Below are positions 45,387 through 55,200 of a DNA stretch of 64,000 bases, one piece after another (the stretch's first letter is position 1; each line of letters starts with the position of its first letter). The notes below the pieces were generated by a model, which searched no databases, was not told the DNA's origin, and saw only the letters and a program-made list of their open reading frames with translations. Source of the DNA: Variovorax paradoxus EPS (lineage in GTDB: Bacteria > Pseudomonadota > Gammaproteobacteria > Burkholderiales > Burkholderiaceae_C); contig NC_014931.1 of assembly GCF_000184745.1 (NCBI RefSeq), forward strand, positions 992,001-1,056,000, given 5' to 3'. A program made the position numbers and the translations under genes.

Positions 45387-46355
45387 TCAGGTCCGGCTGC
45401 TTCGCCCGCTGATCGGTCCCGACCTCGGCTGTGACGGGCGCAGCTTCTCCGACGGTACGCAGAGGGAGCGCACGAATTCGATGAAAGCGCGCGCACCGGG
45501 TGACATGTAGTGGCGGTGTGGAACGATCGCGTGTACCCCGCCCGGATTGGCCCGATACGAACTCAGTACCTCCACCAACCTGCCCGCTTCCAGGTCTGCG
45601 GCCACGTGAAATGCATAAAACCCGCCAAGCCCCAGGCCCTCCAGGCAGCACGACCGCAAGGCATCTCCGTTGTCCGAGGCAAATGCCTTGCGTATCGGGT
45701 AGCGCTTGACCTGCCGTCCCACCAGGAATGGCCACTCCTCGGCGTAGGGCGAGCCATAGCCCAACAAGCCAGCATGCCGCTTCAGATCGCCGGGGGATTC
45801 GGGTATGCCATGACGTTCGAGATAAGCCGGTGAGGCGCACACAACGCAGTTGTTGCGTGCGAGCTTGATCGACGGCGCCTTGTTTCTTTGTGCGGGCTCC
45901 AACGTGATCCAGACATCGACCCCCTCGCGGATCAAGTCCACTTGCGCAGAGCCTACGCGCAGATCGATCATGAGTTCGGGATGCGAGGTCATGAACGCAG
46001 GCAAGCCAGGCAAAAGGACGCTCGCGGTGAACGAGGGCGATGCCACGACACGCAACTCCCCCTTGAGGACGGTCGCAGGTTCTGCGAGAAGGCTGGCCTG
46101 ATCGATCTCCCGCAGGATGCCCTTGCAGCGCTCGTAGAACCGCTGCCCCGAGGGCGTGATGTCGAATGTGCGTGTCGTGCGATGAATCAGCGCCACCCGC
46201 AATCCGGTCTCGAGCGCGCGGATGTGCTTGCTCATCGTGGAAGGCGCGAGCCCCAGTTGCTTGGCCGCGGGGGAGAAGCCCCCTCTCTCGACCACCGTCG
46301 CGAAGCTGCGCAGAACGGCGATGCTTGCGAAATCCAGTGAATGAGCGCTTTTCAT
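45387..46355 (-). CDS. LysR family transcriptional regulator
   Basis: 322 residues. The helix-turn-helix is FSPAAKQLGLAPSTMSKHIRALE (about 28-50), and the effector domain extends to about 300 with the usual SPSFTASVLLPGLPAF start. It resembles the CrgA-type subgroup in length. The start MKSAHSLDF was chosen because a longer frame only adds sequence from the divergent gene. It is divergent from the Bug-isomerase-hydrolase unit at 46489-48443, probably its regulon. The 133-bp intergenic region would hold the operator. Confidence 0.93.
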   Translation of the reverse strand: MKSAHSLDFASIAVLRSFATVVERGGFSPAAKQLGLAPSTMSKHIRALETGLRVALIHRTTRTFDITPSGQRFYERCKGILREIDQASLLAEPATVLKGELRVVASPSFTASVLLPGLPAFMTSHPELMIDLRVGSAQVDLIREGVDVWITLEPAQRNKAPSIKLARNNCVVCASPAYLERHGIPESPGDLKRHAGLLGYGSPYAEEWPFLVGRQVKRYPIRKAFASDNGDALRSCCLEGLGLGGFYAFHVAADLEAGRLVEVLSSYRANPGGVHAIVPHRHYMSPGARAFIEFVRSLCVPSEKLRPSQPRSGPISGRSSRT

Positions 46356-46488
46356 GAAGATGGCACCGAGTTTGAGTCCGAAGTGGAACAAGTGTCTTTC
46401 ATTCATGCCCCATTGTGAAATTTCGAACTCCGGCGAAGAATCTGTCCCACCAGACGCAGCCCGCTTCTGGGTCAAAGGAGTTGCTCTC

Positions 46489-47463
46489 ATGGCGAAAGTG
46501 TTTGGACGCAAGCCGGGGCGCGCCGCCGCTGGTCTGGTACTGGGTTTCGCAGCTGCATTCGCGCAGGCCCAAGTGTTTCCGGACAAGCCGGTGCGCATCA
46601 TCGTGCCGGCTGCGCCGGGTGGAAGCGCGGACAAGAACGCCCGGGCGATCGCCGACAAGCTCGGTGATCTGTGGAAGCAGCCGGTGATCATCGAACTCAA
46701 GCCCGGGGCCAACACGCTGATCGGCACCGACTACGTCGCCAAGAGCCCGCCCGACGGATACACCCTGCTCATGAATTCAGCGGCGATCGCCGTCAATCCC
46801 AGTGTGTACGCCAAACTGCCGTACGACACGCTGAACGACCTCGTGCCGGTGGCGCTGGTAAGCACCGCGCCTTTCGCCGTCGTGGTCCACCCCTCGGTCC
46901 CGGCCAGATCGATGAAGGAGTTCATCGCGTTGGCCCGGTCCAATCCGCAAGTGCTTTCCTTCGGAACGGCCGAGTCCAGGGCGATGCTCGCGGGGCATCA
47001 GTTCAACCTGCTGGCAAAAACGCAACTGCAGAGCGTTCCCTATAAAGGAGCGGGTGCCTTGATGAACGACCTGGTGGCGGGGCACGTGCCCGTTTCATTT
47101 TCGGCGCTCAGCTCGGTACAAGCGCAGGTGCAGGCCGGGCGCCTGCGCCTGCTGGGCGTGGCGGCGAGCAAGCCTTCGGACCTCTCGCCGCAGGCCGAAC
47201 CGATTGCCGCCGGTGCGTTGCCCGGTTTCGAGGCATCGTCGTGGTTCGGGCTCTTTGCACCGAAGGGGACCGCCCCGTCGCTGGCCAGCAGGATCCATCA
47301 GGACGTGGCCGCCGTGCTGAGGGACCCGGTGGTGACCAAGCGTTTCGCAGACATGGGAGCGCAGCCGAGCGGGGAAGGGCCGGGGCCGTTCGCACTGCGC
47401 TTGCGCGACGAAGTCGAAAGCTCGGCCCGGATCGCCAGGGCCGCCAGCATCCAACCCGAGTGA
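46489..47463 (+). CDS. Bug/TTT-family solute-binding protein
   Basis: 324 residues. A signal peptide with cleavage near AQAQ (about 28) precedes the Bug core: FPDKPVRIIVPAAPGGSADKNARAIADKLG, ELKPGANTLIGTDYVAKSPPDGYTLLMN, and the pocket strand VPYKGAGALMNDLVAG. The ligand is probably a carboxylate or aromatic acid, given the neighbouring catabolic genes. AAGGAG lies 9 bp upstream of the ATG. No membrane components are present. Divergent from LysR, with the isomerase gene 18 bp downstream. Confidence 0.93.
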   Translation: MAKVFGRKPGRAAAGLVLGFAAAFAQAQVFPDKPVRIIVPAAPGGSADKNARAIADKLGDLWKQPVIIELKPGANTLIGTDYVAKSPPDGYTLLMNSAAIAVNPSVYAKLPYDTLNDLVPVALVSTAPFAVVVHPSVPARSMKEFIALARSNPQVLSFGTAESRAMLAGHQFNLLAKTQLQSVPYKGAGALMNDLVAGHVPVSFSALSSVQAQVQAGRLRLLGVAASKPSDLSPQAEPIAAGALPGFEASSWFGLFAPKGTAPSLASRIHQDVAAVLRDPVVTKRFADMGAQPSGEGPGPFALRLRDEVESSARIARAASIQPE

Positions 47464-47481
47464 AGAAAGCAGCGGTACGCC

Positions 47482-47790
47482 ATGCAGTTCATGTTGAACA
47501 TCGATTTCACGATGCCTGCCCATTTCACACCGCAGGAGGCACTGGCTCTCAGAGGCCTGGAGAACGCGCACGCGCTTGCGCTCATGGAGCAGAAGGTCTT
47601 GCTGGGCATATGGCGCGTGGTGGGGCGAACGTCCAACTTCAGCCTGTGGCAGGCACCCACGCTGGAAGCCCTGCATGCCACCCTGTCGGCGCTGCCGATG
47701 TTTCCATTCATGAAGATTCAGGTGACGCCCTTGATCGAGCACCCTGTTGCCGCGGCTTTTGCGCAGCACCATGAGGGCGGCCTCGCATGA
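47482..47790 (+). CDS. Muconolactone isomerase-like protein
   Basis: 102 residues, close to the length of muconolactone Delta-isomerases (about 95). The hallmarks are the start FMLNIDFTMPAHF, a central GIWRVVGRTSNFSLWQAPTLEALHATLSALPMFPFM and the end VTPLIEHP. The fold is ferredoxin-like and usually decameric. In beta-ketoadipate metabolism the enzyme shifts the double bond of muconolactone; no other cat/pca genes are present, so a role on a different lactone or simply binding is possible. Overlaps the next gene by ATGA. Confidence 0.85.
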   Translation: MQFMLNIDFTMPAHFTPQEALALRGLENAHALALMEQKVLLGIWRVVGRTSNFSLWQAPTLEALHATLSALPMFPFMKIQVTPLIEHPVAAAFAQHHEGGLA

Positions 47791-48443
47791 CGCCCCGGGC
47801 GGATGCGCGCGTACTTCGGCAGCGCGGCTTTGGCAACAGCGTGGGCCTTGGCCAACTGCCCGCGCTGATCGTCGTGGATTTCGTCCAGGCGTTCACCGAT
47901 CCGGCATCGGCGCTGGGTGCCAGCGTGGATGACGAGATCGCCGCGGCCAACCAGCTGCTGGATGCGGCTCATCGTGCGAAGGTGCCGGTGTTCTTCTCCT
48001 GCATCGCCTACAGCGAGGACGATCTGGCCGACGCGGGCGTCTGGGCAAGCAAGATTTCCGGACTCGGTGCGCTGCGCGCGGACACCCCCCAGGTCCTGCA
48101 GGATGCGCGGCTCCACGTGGCCGCTGGCGACGAGTTGATCGTCAAGAAATACGCGAGTTGCTTCTTCGGAACCGACTTGCAGGACCGCCTCAGGCGGCGC
48201 CGGATCGATACGCTGGTAGTTGCTGGATGCTCCACCAGCGGCTGCGTGCGCGCGACGGTGGTCGATGCCTGCCAGATGGGGTTGCGCGCGATCGTGGCCC
48301 TCCAGGCCGTGGCCGACCGATCGGCTGCGGCGCACCAGCAGAGCCTCGTGGACATCCAGATGAAGTACGGGGACGTACTTTCTGTCGAGACGATCACGGC
48401 GTATTTTTCGAATCTGGCCCTGCATCCTGAGCAGCACGCCTGA
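47787..48443 (+). CDS. Isochorismatase-family hydrolase (N-carbamoylsarcosine amidase/maleamate amidohydrolase-like)
   Basis: 218 residues. The catalytic triad of the isochorismatase-like cysteine hydrolases is Asp31 (LIVVDFVQAF), a lysine in IVKKYAS (120 or 121) and Cys153 in VAGCSTSGCVRATVVDA. The SGCVRATVVDA motif fits the amide-cleaving subgroup, such as maleamate amidohydrolase in nicotinate degradation. The substrate is inferred only by family and neighbours: a Bug receptor and an isomerase. The last gene of the LysR-linked unit. Confidence 0.85.
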   Translation: MTPRADARVLRQRGFGNSVGLGQLPALIVVDFVQAFTDPASALGASVDDEIAAANQLLDAAHRAKVPVFFSCIAYSEDDLADAGVWASKISGLGALRADTPQVLQDARLHVAAGDELIVKKYASCFFGTDLQDRLRRRRIDTLVVAGCSTSGCVRATVVDACQMGLRAIVALQAVADRSAAAHQQSLVDIQMKYGDVLSVETITAYFSNLALHPEQHA

Positions 48444-48469
48444 TCGAGGCGTCGCTCGACAGGCTCCTC

Positions 48470-49594
48470 ATGGATCCACTCGTCTCATGGTTGTCCGTGG
48501 ACTCCGGCGATACCGTGCCGCATCGAGACGGGTCGCGTTTCGATTTCCATTGCGGCGTCCACAAGGCGGTGCGTGCAATGATGGCCGACGCGCTCCTGGC
48601 GGTTGGCAGGATGGACGCATCCGATCCCGCGGAGGTTGGGCAGGTCTGTCAGCGGATCTCGCTGCTGATGGACCTGTGCACCGCTCACACCTTGCGCAAG
48701 AGACGGCTCTTGCATGCCGCGATCGAGGCGCGCGCTCCGGGCACGAGCGATCTTGCCGCGCGCGGCTGCCGTCACCAGGCGCGCGAGTTCGCCGGGCTGA
48801 GGGCGATGGCCCAGACGCTGCGTGGATCGCCGCAGTCGCTGCGCACGGCAGCAGCGGCGCGCTTGTATCGAGGACTCGCGCTCTTGGTGGCCGAAAATTT
48901 TCAACGCATGCACCTGGAGGAGTCTGCGTACAACGTCGTGCTCTGGTCGAACTACAGCGATGAAGAATTGGCTGGTCTGCATGGCGAACTGATGGCCTCT
49001 GTCGCGCTGGATGAGGCCTACGCACTGCACTGGCTGCTGCCGTGCATGAATCCGGCTGAACGCCTCTTTCTGCTGTCGCGCATGGAAGCCGGCGCGCGGG
49101 GCGACGCTTTCGAGAACACGCTCAGCGTTGCGCGGGCGCGTCTGGCGCCCGGCGAATGGCGCAAGCTGGCATGCGGCCTCGGGCTGATCGACGAGACAGG
49201 CGGAGGGGTCCCGCGCAAGGGCGCGTGGGATGACGCCGGTGTGATGCCGATCCGTGACGCCCGCGTCCTCGAGGCGCTGCGAGCCATTCACCAGCACCCG
49301 GCCCGCGCCTGGACGGTCGCCTCGCTTGCTCGTCTGTGCCATCTGAGCAGAACCGCATTCACGATGCGATTCCGTCGGCAGACCTTGTTGCCTCCGATGA
49401 CCTATCTGGCCAACTGGCGCGTCGAGCTGGCTGCAAGAATGCTTCGCGAAGAGCGTTTGTCGCTCGACGAGGTGGCCGAGCGTGTCGGCTACTCAAGTGG
49501 AGCGATCCTTGCGAGAGCTTACAAGCGCATTCTGGGAGCGGCGCCCCGGATTCACCTCATTGGGTCCGGCGGCGGTCAGCCTGGCGGCTCGTAG
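48470..49594 (+). CDS. AraC-type regulator with N-terminal hemerythrin-like domain, metal site degraded
   Basis: 374 residues. The N-terminal 230 residues align with the stand-alone hemerythrin-like protein encoded at 50138: both share the start of HKAxRAxMADxL, the segment EARAPGTS/EVHAPGTS and MHLEESAYN/LHLEETVHN. The HxxHE motif of the neighbour is here HTLRK, so at least two iron ligands are lost. Residues about 265-365 form an AraC DNA-binding domain with two helix-turn-helix motifs (SLARLCHLSRTAFTMRF; SLDEVAERVGYSSGAI). It probably senses something other than diiron-bound oxygen, or heterodimerises with the neighbour. The architecture is unusual. Confidence 0.8.
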   Translation: MDPLVSWLSVDSGDTVPHRDGSRFDFHCGVHKAVRAMMADALLAVGRMDASDPAEVGQVCQRISLLMDLCTAHTLRKRRLLHAAIEARAPGTSDLAARGCRHQAREFAGLRAMAQTLRGSPQSLRTAAAARLYRGLALLVAENFQRMHLEESAYNVVLWSNYSDEELAGLHGELMASVALDEAYALHWLLPCMNPAERLFLLSRMEAGARGDAFENTLSVARARLAPGEWRKLACGLGLIDETGGGVPRKGAWDDAGVMPIRDARVLEALRAIHQHPARAWTVASLARLCHLSRTAFTMRFRRQTLLPPMTYLANWRVELAARMLREERLSLDEVAERVGYSSGAILARAYKRILGAAPRIHLIGSGGGQPGGS

Positions 49595-49670
49595 GATTTC
49601 CAAGGCATCGCAGCGCGCATGTGCTGCCCTGCTTCGGGAGGGCAGGGCAGGCCAAAGTCGAACGCGCTGG

Positions 49671-49943
49671 TCAGACCGGCGGTGGCGAGGTGTCGTCCTC
49701 ATTCTTGCAGGTGAAGCGCCCGTCGGTCCGCGCGCTCGCGGCGCCGGGCGCGGCGGCCTGCTCGCCGGGATAGAGCGCCGCGAGTTCGACGGCGATCTGC
49801 TCGAGAAAAAAATGCATGCGCGTGATCACCGCGATCGTGCGCGCCGCGGAATCGATGTCGGGTGTGCGAGCGGCTGGCGTGTGCTCGATACGATCGTCCG
49901 GCAAATCTGGCATGGCGCTTTCTCTAGGAGTCAATTGCTTCAT
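49671..49943 (-). CDS. Hypothetical protein, 90 residues
   Basis: A short frame of unknown function, divergent from the hemerythrin-like gene. The middle part (SAARTIAVITRMHFFLEQIAVELAALYPG) could form an amphipathic helix; the ends are low-complexity (AAAPGAASA, TSPPPV). An alternative start is the ATG at 49913. I see no domain, and coding status is uncertain; the only support is the open frame and its plausible start. Confidence 0.4.
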   Translation of the reverse strand: MKQLTPRESAMPDLPDDRIEHTPAARTPDIDSAARTIAVITRMHFFLEQIAVELAALYPGEQAAAPGAASARTDGRFTCKNEDDTSPPPV

Positions 49944-50137
49944 CTGACGTCAAATTGTTCGCGATTGCTCGTGTCCTTCACAGAGCCGGTGCGCTGGAAA
50001 ACGCAGCCCACCCGAGCGGATGCCGCCGACAAACCTGTGCCGTCGCCATCGAACCAGCGCGCAGCGAAATCTGCCCGAACGAGCGGCTGCATCTTCGATC
50101 CTCACGGCTGTGGTGTAAGTCGCGAGGTCCTCGAACA

Positions 50138-50869
50138 ATGGATGACCCCATCAATTTCCATGACTCGATGAATCACTTCGACCCACCGCGCGCGGACATC
50201 TACTCAGGCATTCACAAGGCCTTGCGTGCCCTCATGGCCGACACGCTTGTGAAGCTCGGGCGGATGGACGCCGAAGATCTTCAGGACGTGGCCCAGGTTG
50301 TCCAGCGCGTGCTGCAAATGCTCGACTTCTGCCGCACGCACGCAGACCACGAAAGCCGCTTCATCCATCCGACGCTTGAAGTGCACGCCCCGGGCACGAG
50401 CCGCGCAGTGGCATACGAGCACGTTGAACATGACGCACAAACACGGCATATCGGCATTCAAGCGCGTGCGCTTCTGGAATGCACCGCGGCGCAGCGGGCG
50501 CCGGCCGCCGCGGCGCTCTATCGCACCTTGGCGCTCTTCGTTGCAAGCAACTTCGAACACCTGCACCTGGAGGAAACTGTGCACAACGCGGTGCTGTGGT
50601 CCCATTGCACGGATGCCGAAATCATGAGTCTGCACGACGCGCTCGTCCGATCCGTTGCGCCCGAAGATCTGATGTTCATCCTGCGCTGGCTGGTGCCCTC
50701 GCTGGCGCCTGCGGAGCGCGCCGCCACGATGCGCAAGCTTCAGCTGGATGCGCCGCCTGGCGTCCTGCAGGCGGCCCTGGATGTCGTGCGGCCTCATCTT
50801 GCCGACGGCGAGTGGCTCAAGCTCATGGGCGCACTCGAGCAGGAGCATGCCCACATCGCGCAGGCATGA
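50138..50869 (+). CDS. Hemerythrin-like (HHE cation-binding) domain protein
   Basis: 243 residues. A four-helix hemerythrin-like fold is suggested by IHKALRALMADTL, the HxxHE pair in RTHADHESRFIHP (about 64-76), EHDAQTRHI and FEHLHLEETVHNAVLW (late HxxxE). All expected diiron ligands appear present. A C-terminal extension (from about 185) is helical. Such proteins bind oxygen, nitric oxide or sense redox state. It is a paralogue of the N-terminal half of the AraC-type regulator encoded about 540 bp upstream. ATG chosen at MDDPIN. Confidence 0.82.
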   Translation: MDDPINFHDSMNHFDPPRADIYSGIHKALRALMADTLVKLGRMDAEDLQDVAQVVQRVLQMLDFCRTHADHESRFIHPTLEVHAPGTSRAVAYEHVEHDAQTRHIGIQARALLECTAAQRAPAAAALYRTLALFVASNFEHLHLEETVHNAVLWSHCTDAEIMSLHDALVRSVAPEDLMFILRWLVPSLAPAERAATMRKLQLDAPPGVLQAALDVVRPHLADGEWLKLMGALEQEHAHIAQA

Positions 50870-51260
50870 CCGAACGGTTGCAGCCAAGGCGGCTTTGCCG
50901 GTGGGCCATGCGCCCGCGCCCGCCGGCTCCTTGGGGCGCATGAGGCGCGACCGCAAGCGGGGCAAGGAACTGGATACGCCGGGCGAGGCCTTTCTGCGGG
51001 CTCGCACCAACATTCATTTTCGTGCGTCGACGGTCATGGAGATGTTCGAGCTCCTGCTGACTGGCCGCAGTCGGTTGGGCATGCCTTTTGATATCAGGCT
51101 TGCACATGTGGACCCGCCGCTACTTGGGATGGTGTGGGTGCTGGAACTCACGAAGAAGACCCGTGACGAACGTTTTTCCCGGCCCCTCGATGGCGCATGC
51201 CGCGCGCGGCCGGCTGCTACGCTAGCGGCACTGCGACCGTTTTTTCACCTGTCCCGCTTT
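50870..51260. other. Intergenic stretch before the second AraC gene, no supported feature
   Basis: 391 bp between the hemerythrin-like gene and the ATG at 51261. The AraC frame is open across it but the translation lacks family resemblance, and a 94-residue antisense frame is low-complexity. Regulatory sequence of the AraC gene is likely here; I see no clear promoter or repeat. Confidence 0.5.
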
Positions 51261-52223
51261 ATGCCAATCTTCCCCGACCGACGGGCCGAAGCGAAGTACG
51301 ACGCGCTGGTCGATACCTTGAGCTTCGAGTCGATTCTCAACTTCCAGGTTCGCTTCGGCCATGATTTCGCCATCGAGATCGACAGCCGCAGCCGTGCGCC
51401 GCTCTACGTTTTCTCGGGAAAGTCTTGTCACTTCCAGATGGGCGGAGGCGGGCCTTCGATGCGTGTGGAACATGGCGACGTTCTCTTTCTTCCGCACGGT
51501 GGCAAGCACCGCGCTTACGACAAGGAAGGTTTGGCGCCGGTGCGCTTCGAAGATCTGCTGGCACGCGAGATCGAGCGAAACGGTTCGACGTACGCGGTTC
51601 ACATGGACGTGGATCGCAGTGCCGACACGGTGGTGAGCGGAAGCTTCTTCTGGACCAAGGAACTTGCGACCAACCCGCTCGTCGCGCAGCTGCCGACGGT
51701 GATGCATCTGCAAAGCGGCAACGTTGCATTGCCCTGGCTGCCGCCCATGACTGATCTGGTGCGCTGGATGTCTGACATCCGGCGTGGTGGCCGCGGCGTC
51801 GGCATGGCCGAGATCGTGAACACGCTGATTCGCCACATCGTCCTGAATCACCTGGAGCGCTGCGCGGGGCGTGCGCCTGGTGCAGCAGACGCCGCAGCGG
51901 CGCCCCATGACGAACGCTTGATGGCGGCGCTCCACGCAATCCACACACGGCCGCAACAGGCCTGGACGCTCGAATCGCTCGCGGGGCTCTGTCATATGGC
52001 TCGCACGACTTTCTCGACGCGGTTTCAGCAGCAAATGCGGCTCTCGCCAATGAACTACCTGGCCAACTGGCGCATTCACCTGGCCGCCAGACTGCTGCGG
52101 GAGCAACGGTTGTCGCTCGACGAAGTGGCCGAACGCGTCGGATATTCGACGGGTGCGATCCTGGCACGGGCATACAAGCGGGTGCTGGGCACGTCGCCGC
52201 GGGGAGCGGGCGCGACTGACTGA
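51261..52223 (+). CDS. AraC family regulator with cupin-type sensor domain
   Basis: 320 residues. A cupin_6-like N-terminal domain (about 10-200: APLYVFSGKSCHFQMGG, VEHGDVLFLPHGGKHRAYD) with histidines at the pocket is followed by the AraC DNA-binding domain (about 220-318: SLAGLCHMARTTFSTRF; SLDEVAERVGYSTGAILARA). The second helix-turn-helix is nearly identical to those of the regulators at 48470 and 59921. The start at 51261 was chosen at MPIFPDRRAEAKYD, which lines up with the start of the domain of the paralogue at 59921. Confidence 0.9.
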   Translation: MPIFPDRRAEAKYDALVDTLSFESILNFQVRFGHDFAIEIDSRSRAPLYVFSGKSCHFQMGGGGPSMRVEHGDVLFLPHGGKHRAYDKEGLAPVRFEDLLAREIERNGSTYAVHMDVDRSADTVVSGSFFWTKELATNPLVAQLPTVMHLQSGNVALPWLPPMTDLVRWMSDIRRGGRGVGMAEIVNTLIRHIVLNHLERCAGRAPGAADAAAAPHDERLMAALHAIHTRPQQAWTLESLAGLCHMARTTFSTRFQQQMRLSPMNYLANWRIHLAARLLREQRLSLDEVAERVGYSTGAILARAYKRVLGTSPRGAGATD

Positions 52224-52291
52224 ACGCCGGGCTGTGATGCCGCTTCGTTCAGCTGTGGGCAGCCGGCGAGAAGGCCGCAAGAATTCCGCCC

Positions 52292-55200
52292 ATGTCCCAC
52301 CTTCTCAATCCGATGGATCACCCGGTCTGTCTCGTCACGCCCTCTCACCTGCCCCCGGGGGGCACCTCCATCGAGCACCTGCCGTTCGTCATGTGGCTGG
52401 TCGATACGATGCGCCCGCGGACGATTGTCGAAATCGGCACTCGCAGCGCGGCCGCGTTCTTCGCAAGCTGCGAGGTCGTGGCAAGCCGGGGGCTTCAAAC
52501 GCATTGCCATGGTCTGGTTCTGCAGGACGACGCTGCCGCGCCCCATGCCGTCGAGCTGACCGAGGTCGCCGCGCTGCACGCCTACCACGACCCCCTCTAC
52601 GGCCATTTCTCTCGCTTGAAGCACACGCGTGTCGGGGAGGGCGCCGCCGGCTTCGCCGACGCAAGCATCGACCTTCTTCATATCGATGCGAGCCATCCGC
52701 TCATCGCCCCGGACGCGCAACTCGCCCAGTGGCTACCCAAGATGAGCCGCTCGGGCGTCTTGCTGGTTCATGGCGCCCAGGCGTGCGACATGACCGATGA
52801 GGTGCGCGCGGCCTGGTCGGCCGTGCCCCGCAGCCACGCAGGCTTTGACTTCGCGCACGACCGCGGGTTGAGCGTATGTTGCGTCGGCCGCGAGGTTGCG
52901 CCGCCGGTGCTGGCGATGAGCCGCCTGGACGAGGAAAAGGCGGCGGTGCTGCGGCTGGCCTATCTCACGCTGGGTGCCCGGCTGACAGCGCAGCTCAAAG
53001 CCAAGGAATTGCTGCGGGCGCTCGACCACTGCGCGGGCGAACGCCAGCAGCTGTCCGACCGTCTGCGAGATGCAACGTCCGCAGAGAAGCGGTTGATTCA
53101 CCAGGCACGGGCGCTGCGCGGCCAAGCCCGGGAGCGCGCTGCCGAGGCGCTCCATCGCGATGCCGCGTTGGAGCGGCTCCAGGAGCGGGTGCAAACGCTG
53201 TCTGCGCAGCTCGCGCAGAAGGACAGCCTGGTGGACGGTCTGAGTTCCACGCTGGTGACACAGGGCGCGGAACTCTCCAGCATCCATCGCAGCGTGGGAT
53301 GGTCGCTCGTTCGCCGCTACTGGAACCTGCGCGCGCGCTGGCTGCCTTCGGACACGCGTCGTGGCCAGGCGTACGAGCGCCAGCGCGACCGCTTTCTTCG
53401 CCTTGGCAGGAACCTGCTTGGCCCCGCCCCCGGGGAGCCCGGCACCGCGCTGGATTTTTCAGGCCACGGGCGCCCGGCCACACACCAGGGCGCGCGGCCT
53501 TGGGAGCAGCCCCTGACGAAAGGCAGCGGCCCGCACATGGGACGCCGGGTCCTGATCATCGGTGAGCTGTCGATGCCGGCATGCAAGCGATACCGCATCG
53601 ATCAAAAGGTCGCGATGCTGGAGCGACTCGGCCTGGACGCAACTGTGCTCGATTGGCACAACGACGAAGCCTGCCACAACGCTCTGCAGTTCCACGGGCT
53701 CGTCATCTTCTATCGGGTGCCGGCCTTCGCACAGACCAGGCGCCTGGCGGGTGAAGCTCGCCGCTTGGGAATTCCCAGCTTCTATGACGTGGACGACCTG
53801 GTCTTCGAGCCCGACGAATACCGTCGCAGCCTGGAGGTCATGGGCCTGCCGCGCAAGGAGCGCGAGATCGCGCTGGAGGGCGCCCGACTTTATCGAGAGA
53901 TGCTGAGCCTTTGCCAGCACGGCATCGGCAGCACGACACTGATCGCGCGTCAGATGAGAGCCTACGTCGCCGGCGACGTGCACACCCTGGAAAACGGATT
54001 GGACGCCACGATACTGAAGCTCGCCGATGAAGCATCGACGCTGGTGCACCCGCCGCGTGCCGCCGCAGATATGGTGACGATCGGCTACGGCAGCGGCTCG
54101 CGTACGCACGATGCAGACTTTGCCCTCGCTGCCGGCGCACTGGCCGCGGTCATGAAGCAACACAAGCATGTGCGGCTTGTGATCCACGGCTTGCTTGCGC
54201 TTCCTGCGGCGCTCGCCGGGCACAGCGACCAGATCTTCCGGATTCCGTTTCTCGATGCCGACGACTACCTGCGTGCCGTGGCCGGATGGGACATCAATAT
54301 CGCGCCTCTGGAGAACACGGCCTTCAACCAGGCCAAGAGCAACATCAAGTTCATCGAGGCCGCGGCCTTCCGGGTGCCGAGCATCTGCTCGGCGACCCAG
54401 CCATTCGCCGCGGTCATCGAGCACGGCCGCAATGGCATGCTGGCGCGCCATCCCCGCGAATGGGAAGAGGCGCTCAGGCAGCTGGTCGAAAGCGAGCCGT
54501 TGCGCCGGCGCATGGGCCAGGAAGCCCACCGCACGGCAATGGCGCGCTACCACCCGGCCGTGCTGGCGGCCGGATCGATGCTCCCCGTTGTCGCCCATCT
54601 TCCCGCTGCGGTGCAGAGCGCACGGCTGAAGGTGCTTGTGGCCAATGTGTTGTTCGCGCCTTTGAGCTTCGGCGGCGCCACCATCGTTGCCGAGCAGCTG
54701 GCGCGCGAACTCGCGGGCGATGGCTGCGACGTGACGGTGTTCACCGGCCTCATGCAGCCGGTGCTGCCCCCGTACCAGGTCGTGCGCTACGAATCGCTCG
54801 GGTTGCCGGTGATCGCCGTGCAGTTGCCTGTGGGCGGGGAGGCGTCCCTGGAGCATCGCAATCCCGCCATGAAGGAGATCTTCGTGCAGGCGCTTCGCAC
54901 GCTGCGCCCGGATGTCGTGCACCTGCATTCGGTCCAGTGGCTCAGTGCTTCGCTGGCCGAGGCTTGCTTGGAGGAGGGGGTTGCGTACGTGATCACCCTG
55001 CACGATGCCTGGTGGCTTTGCGAACGCCAATTCATGGTGCGAGAAGATCAGCGCTACTGCGGCCAGCGAACCGTCGACCTGCGTACTTGCTCCAAGTGCG
55101 TGGCCGACAGCGCGCAAACCTATCGGCGCAGTTTCTACCTGCGGCAGGCGCTTGAAGGCGCCGCGTTGCTGTTGACACCCAGCGAGTTCCAACGCCAGCT

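Noticed and set aside
48470..50869. Toxin-antitoxin pair of the fused and stand-alone hemerythrin-like proteins
   Set aside because: Both are larger than typical antitoxins, they do not overlap, and both resemble sensors rather than toxins.
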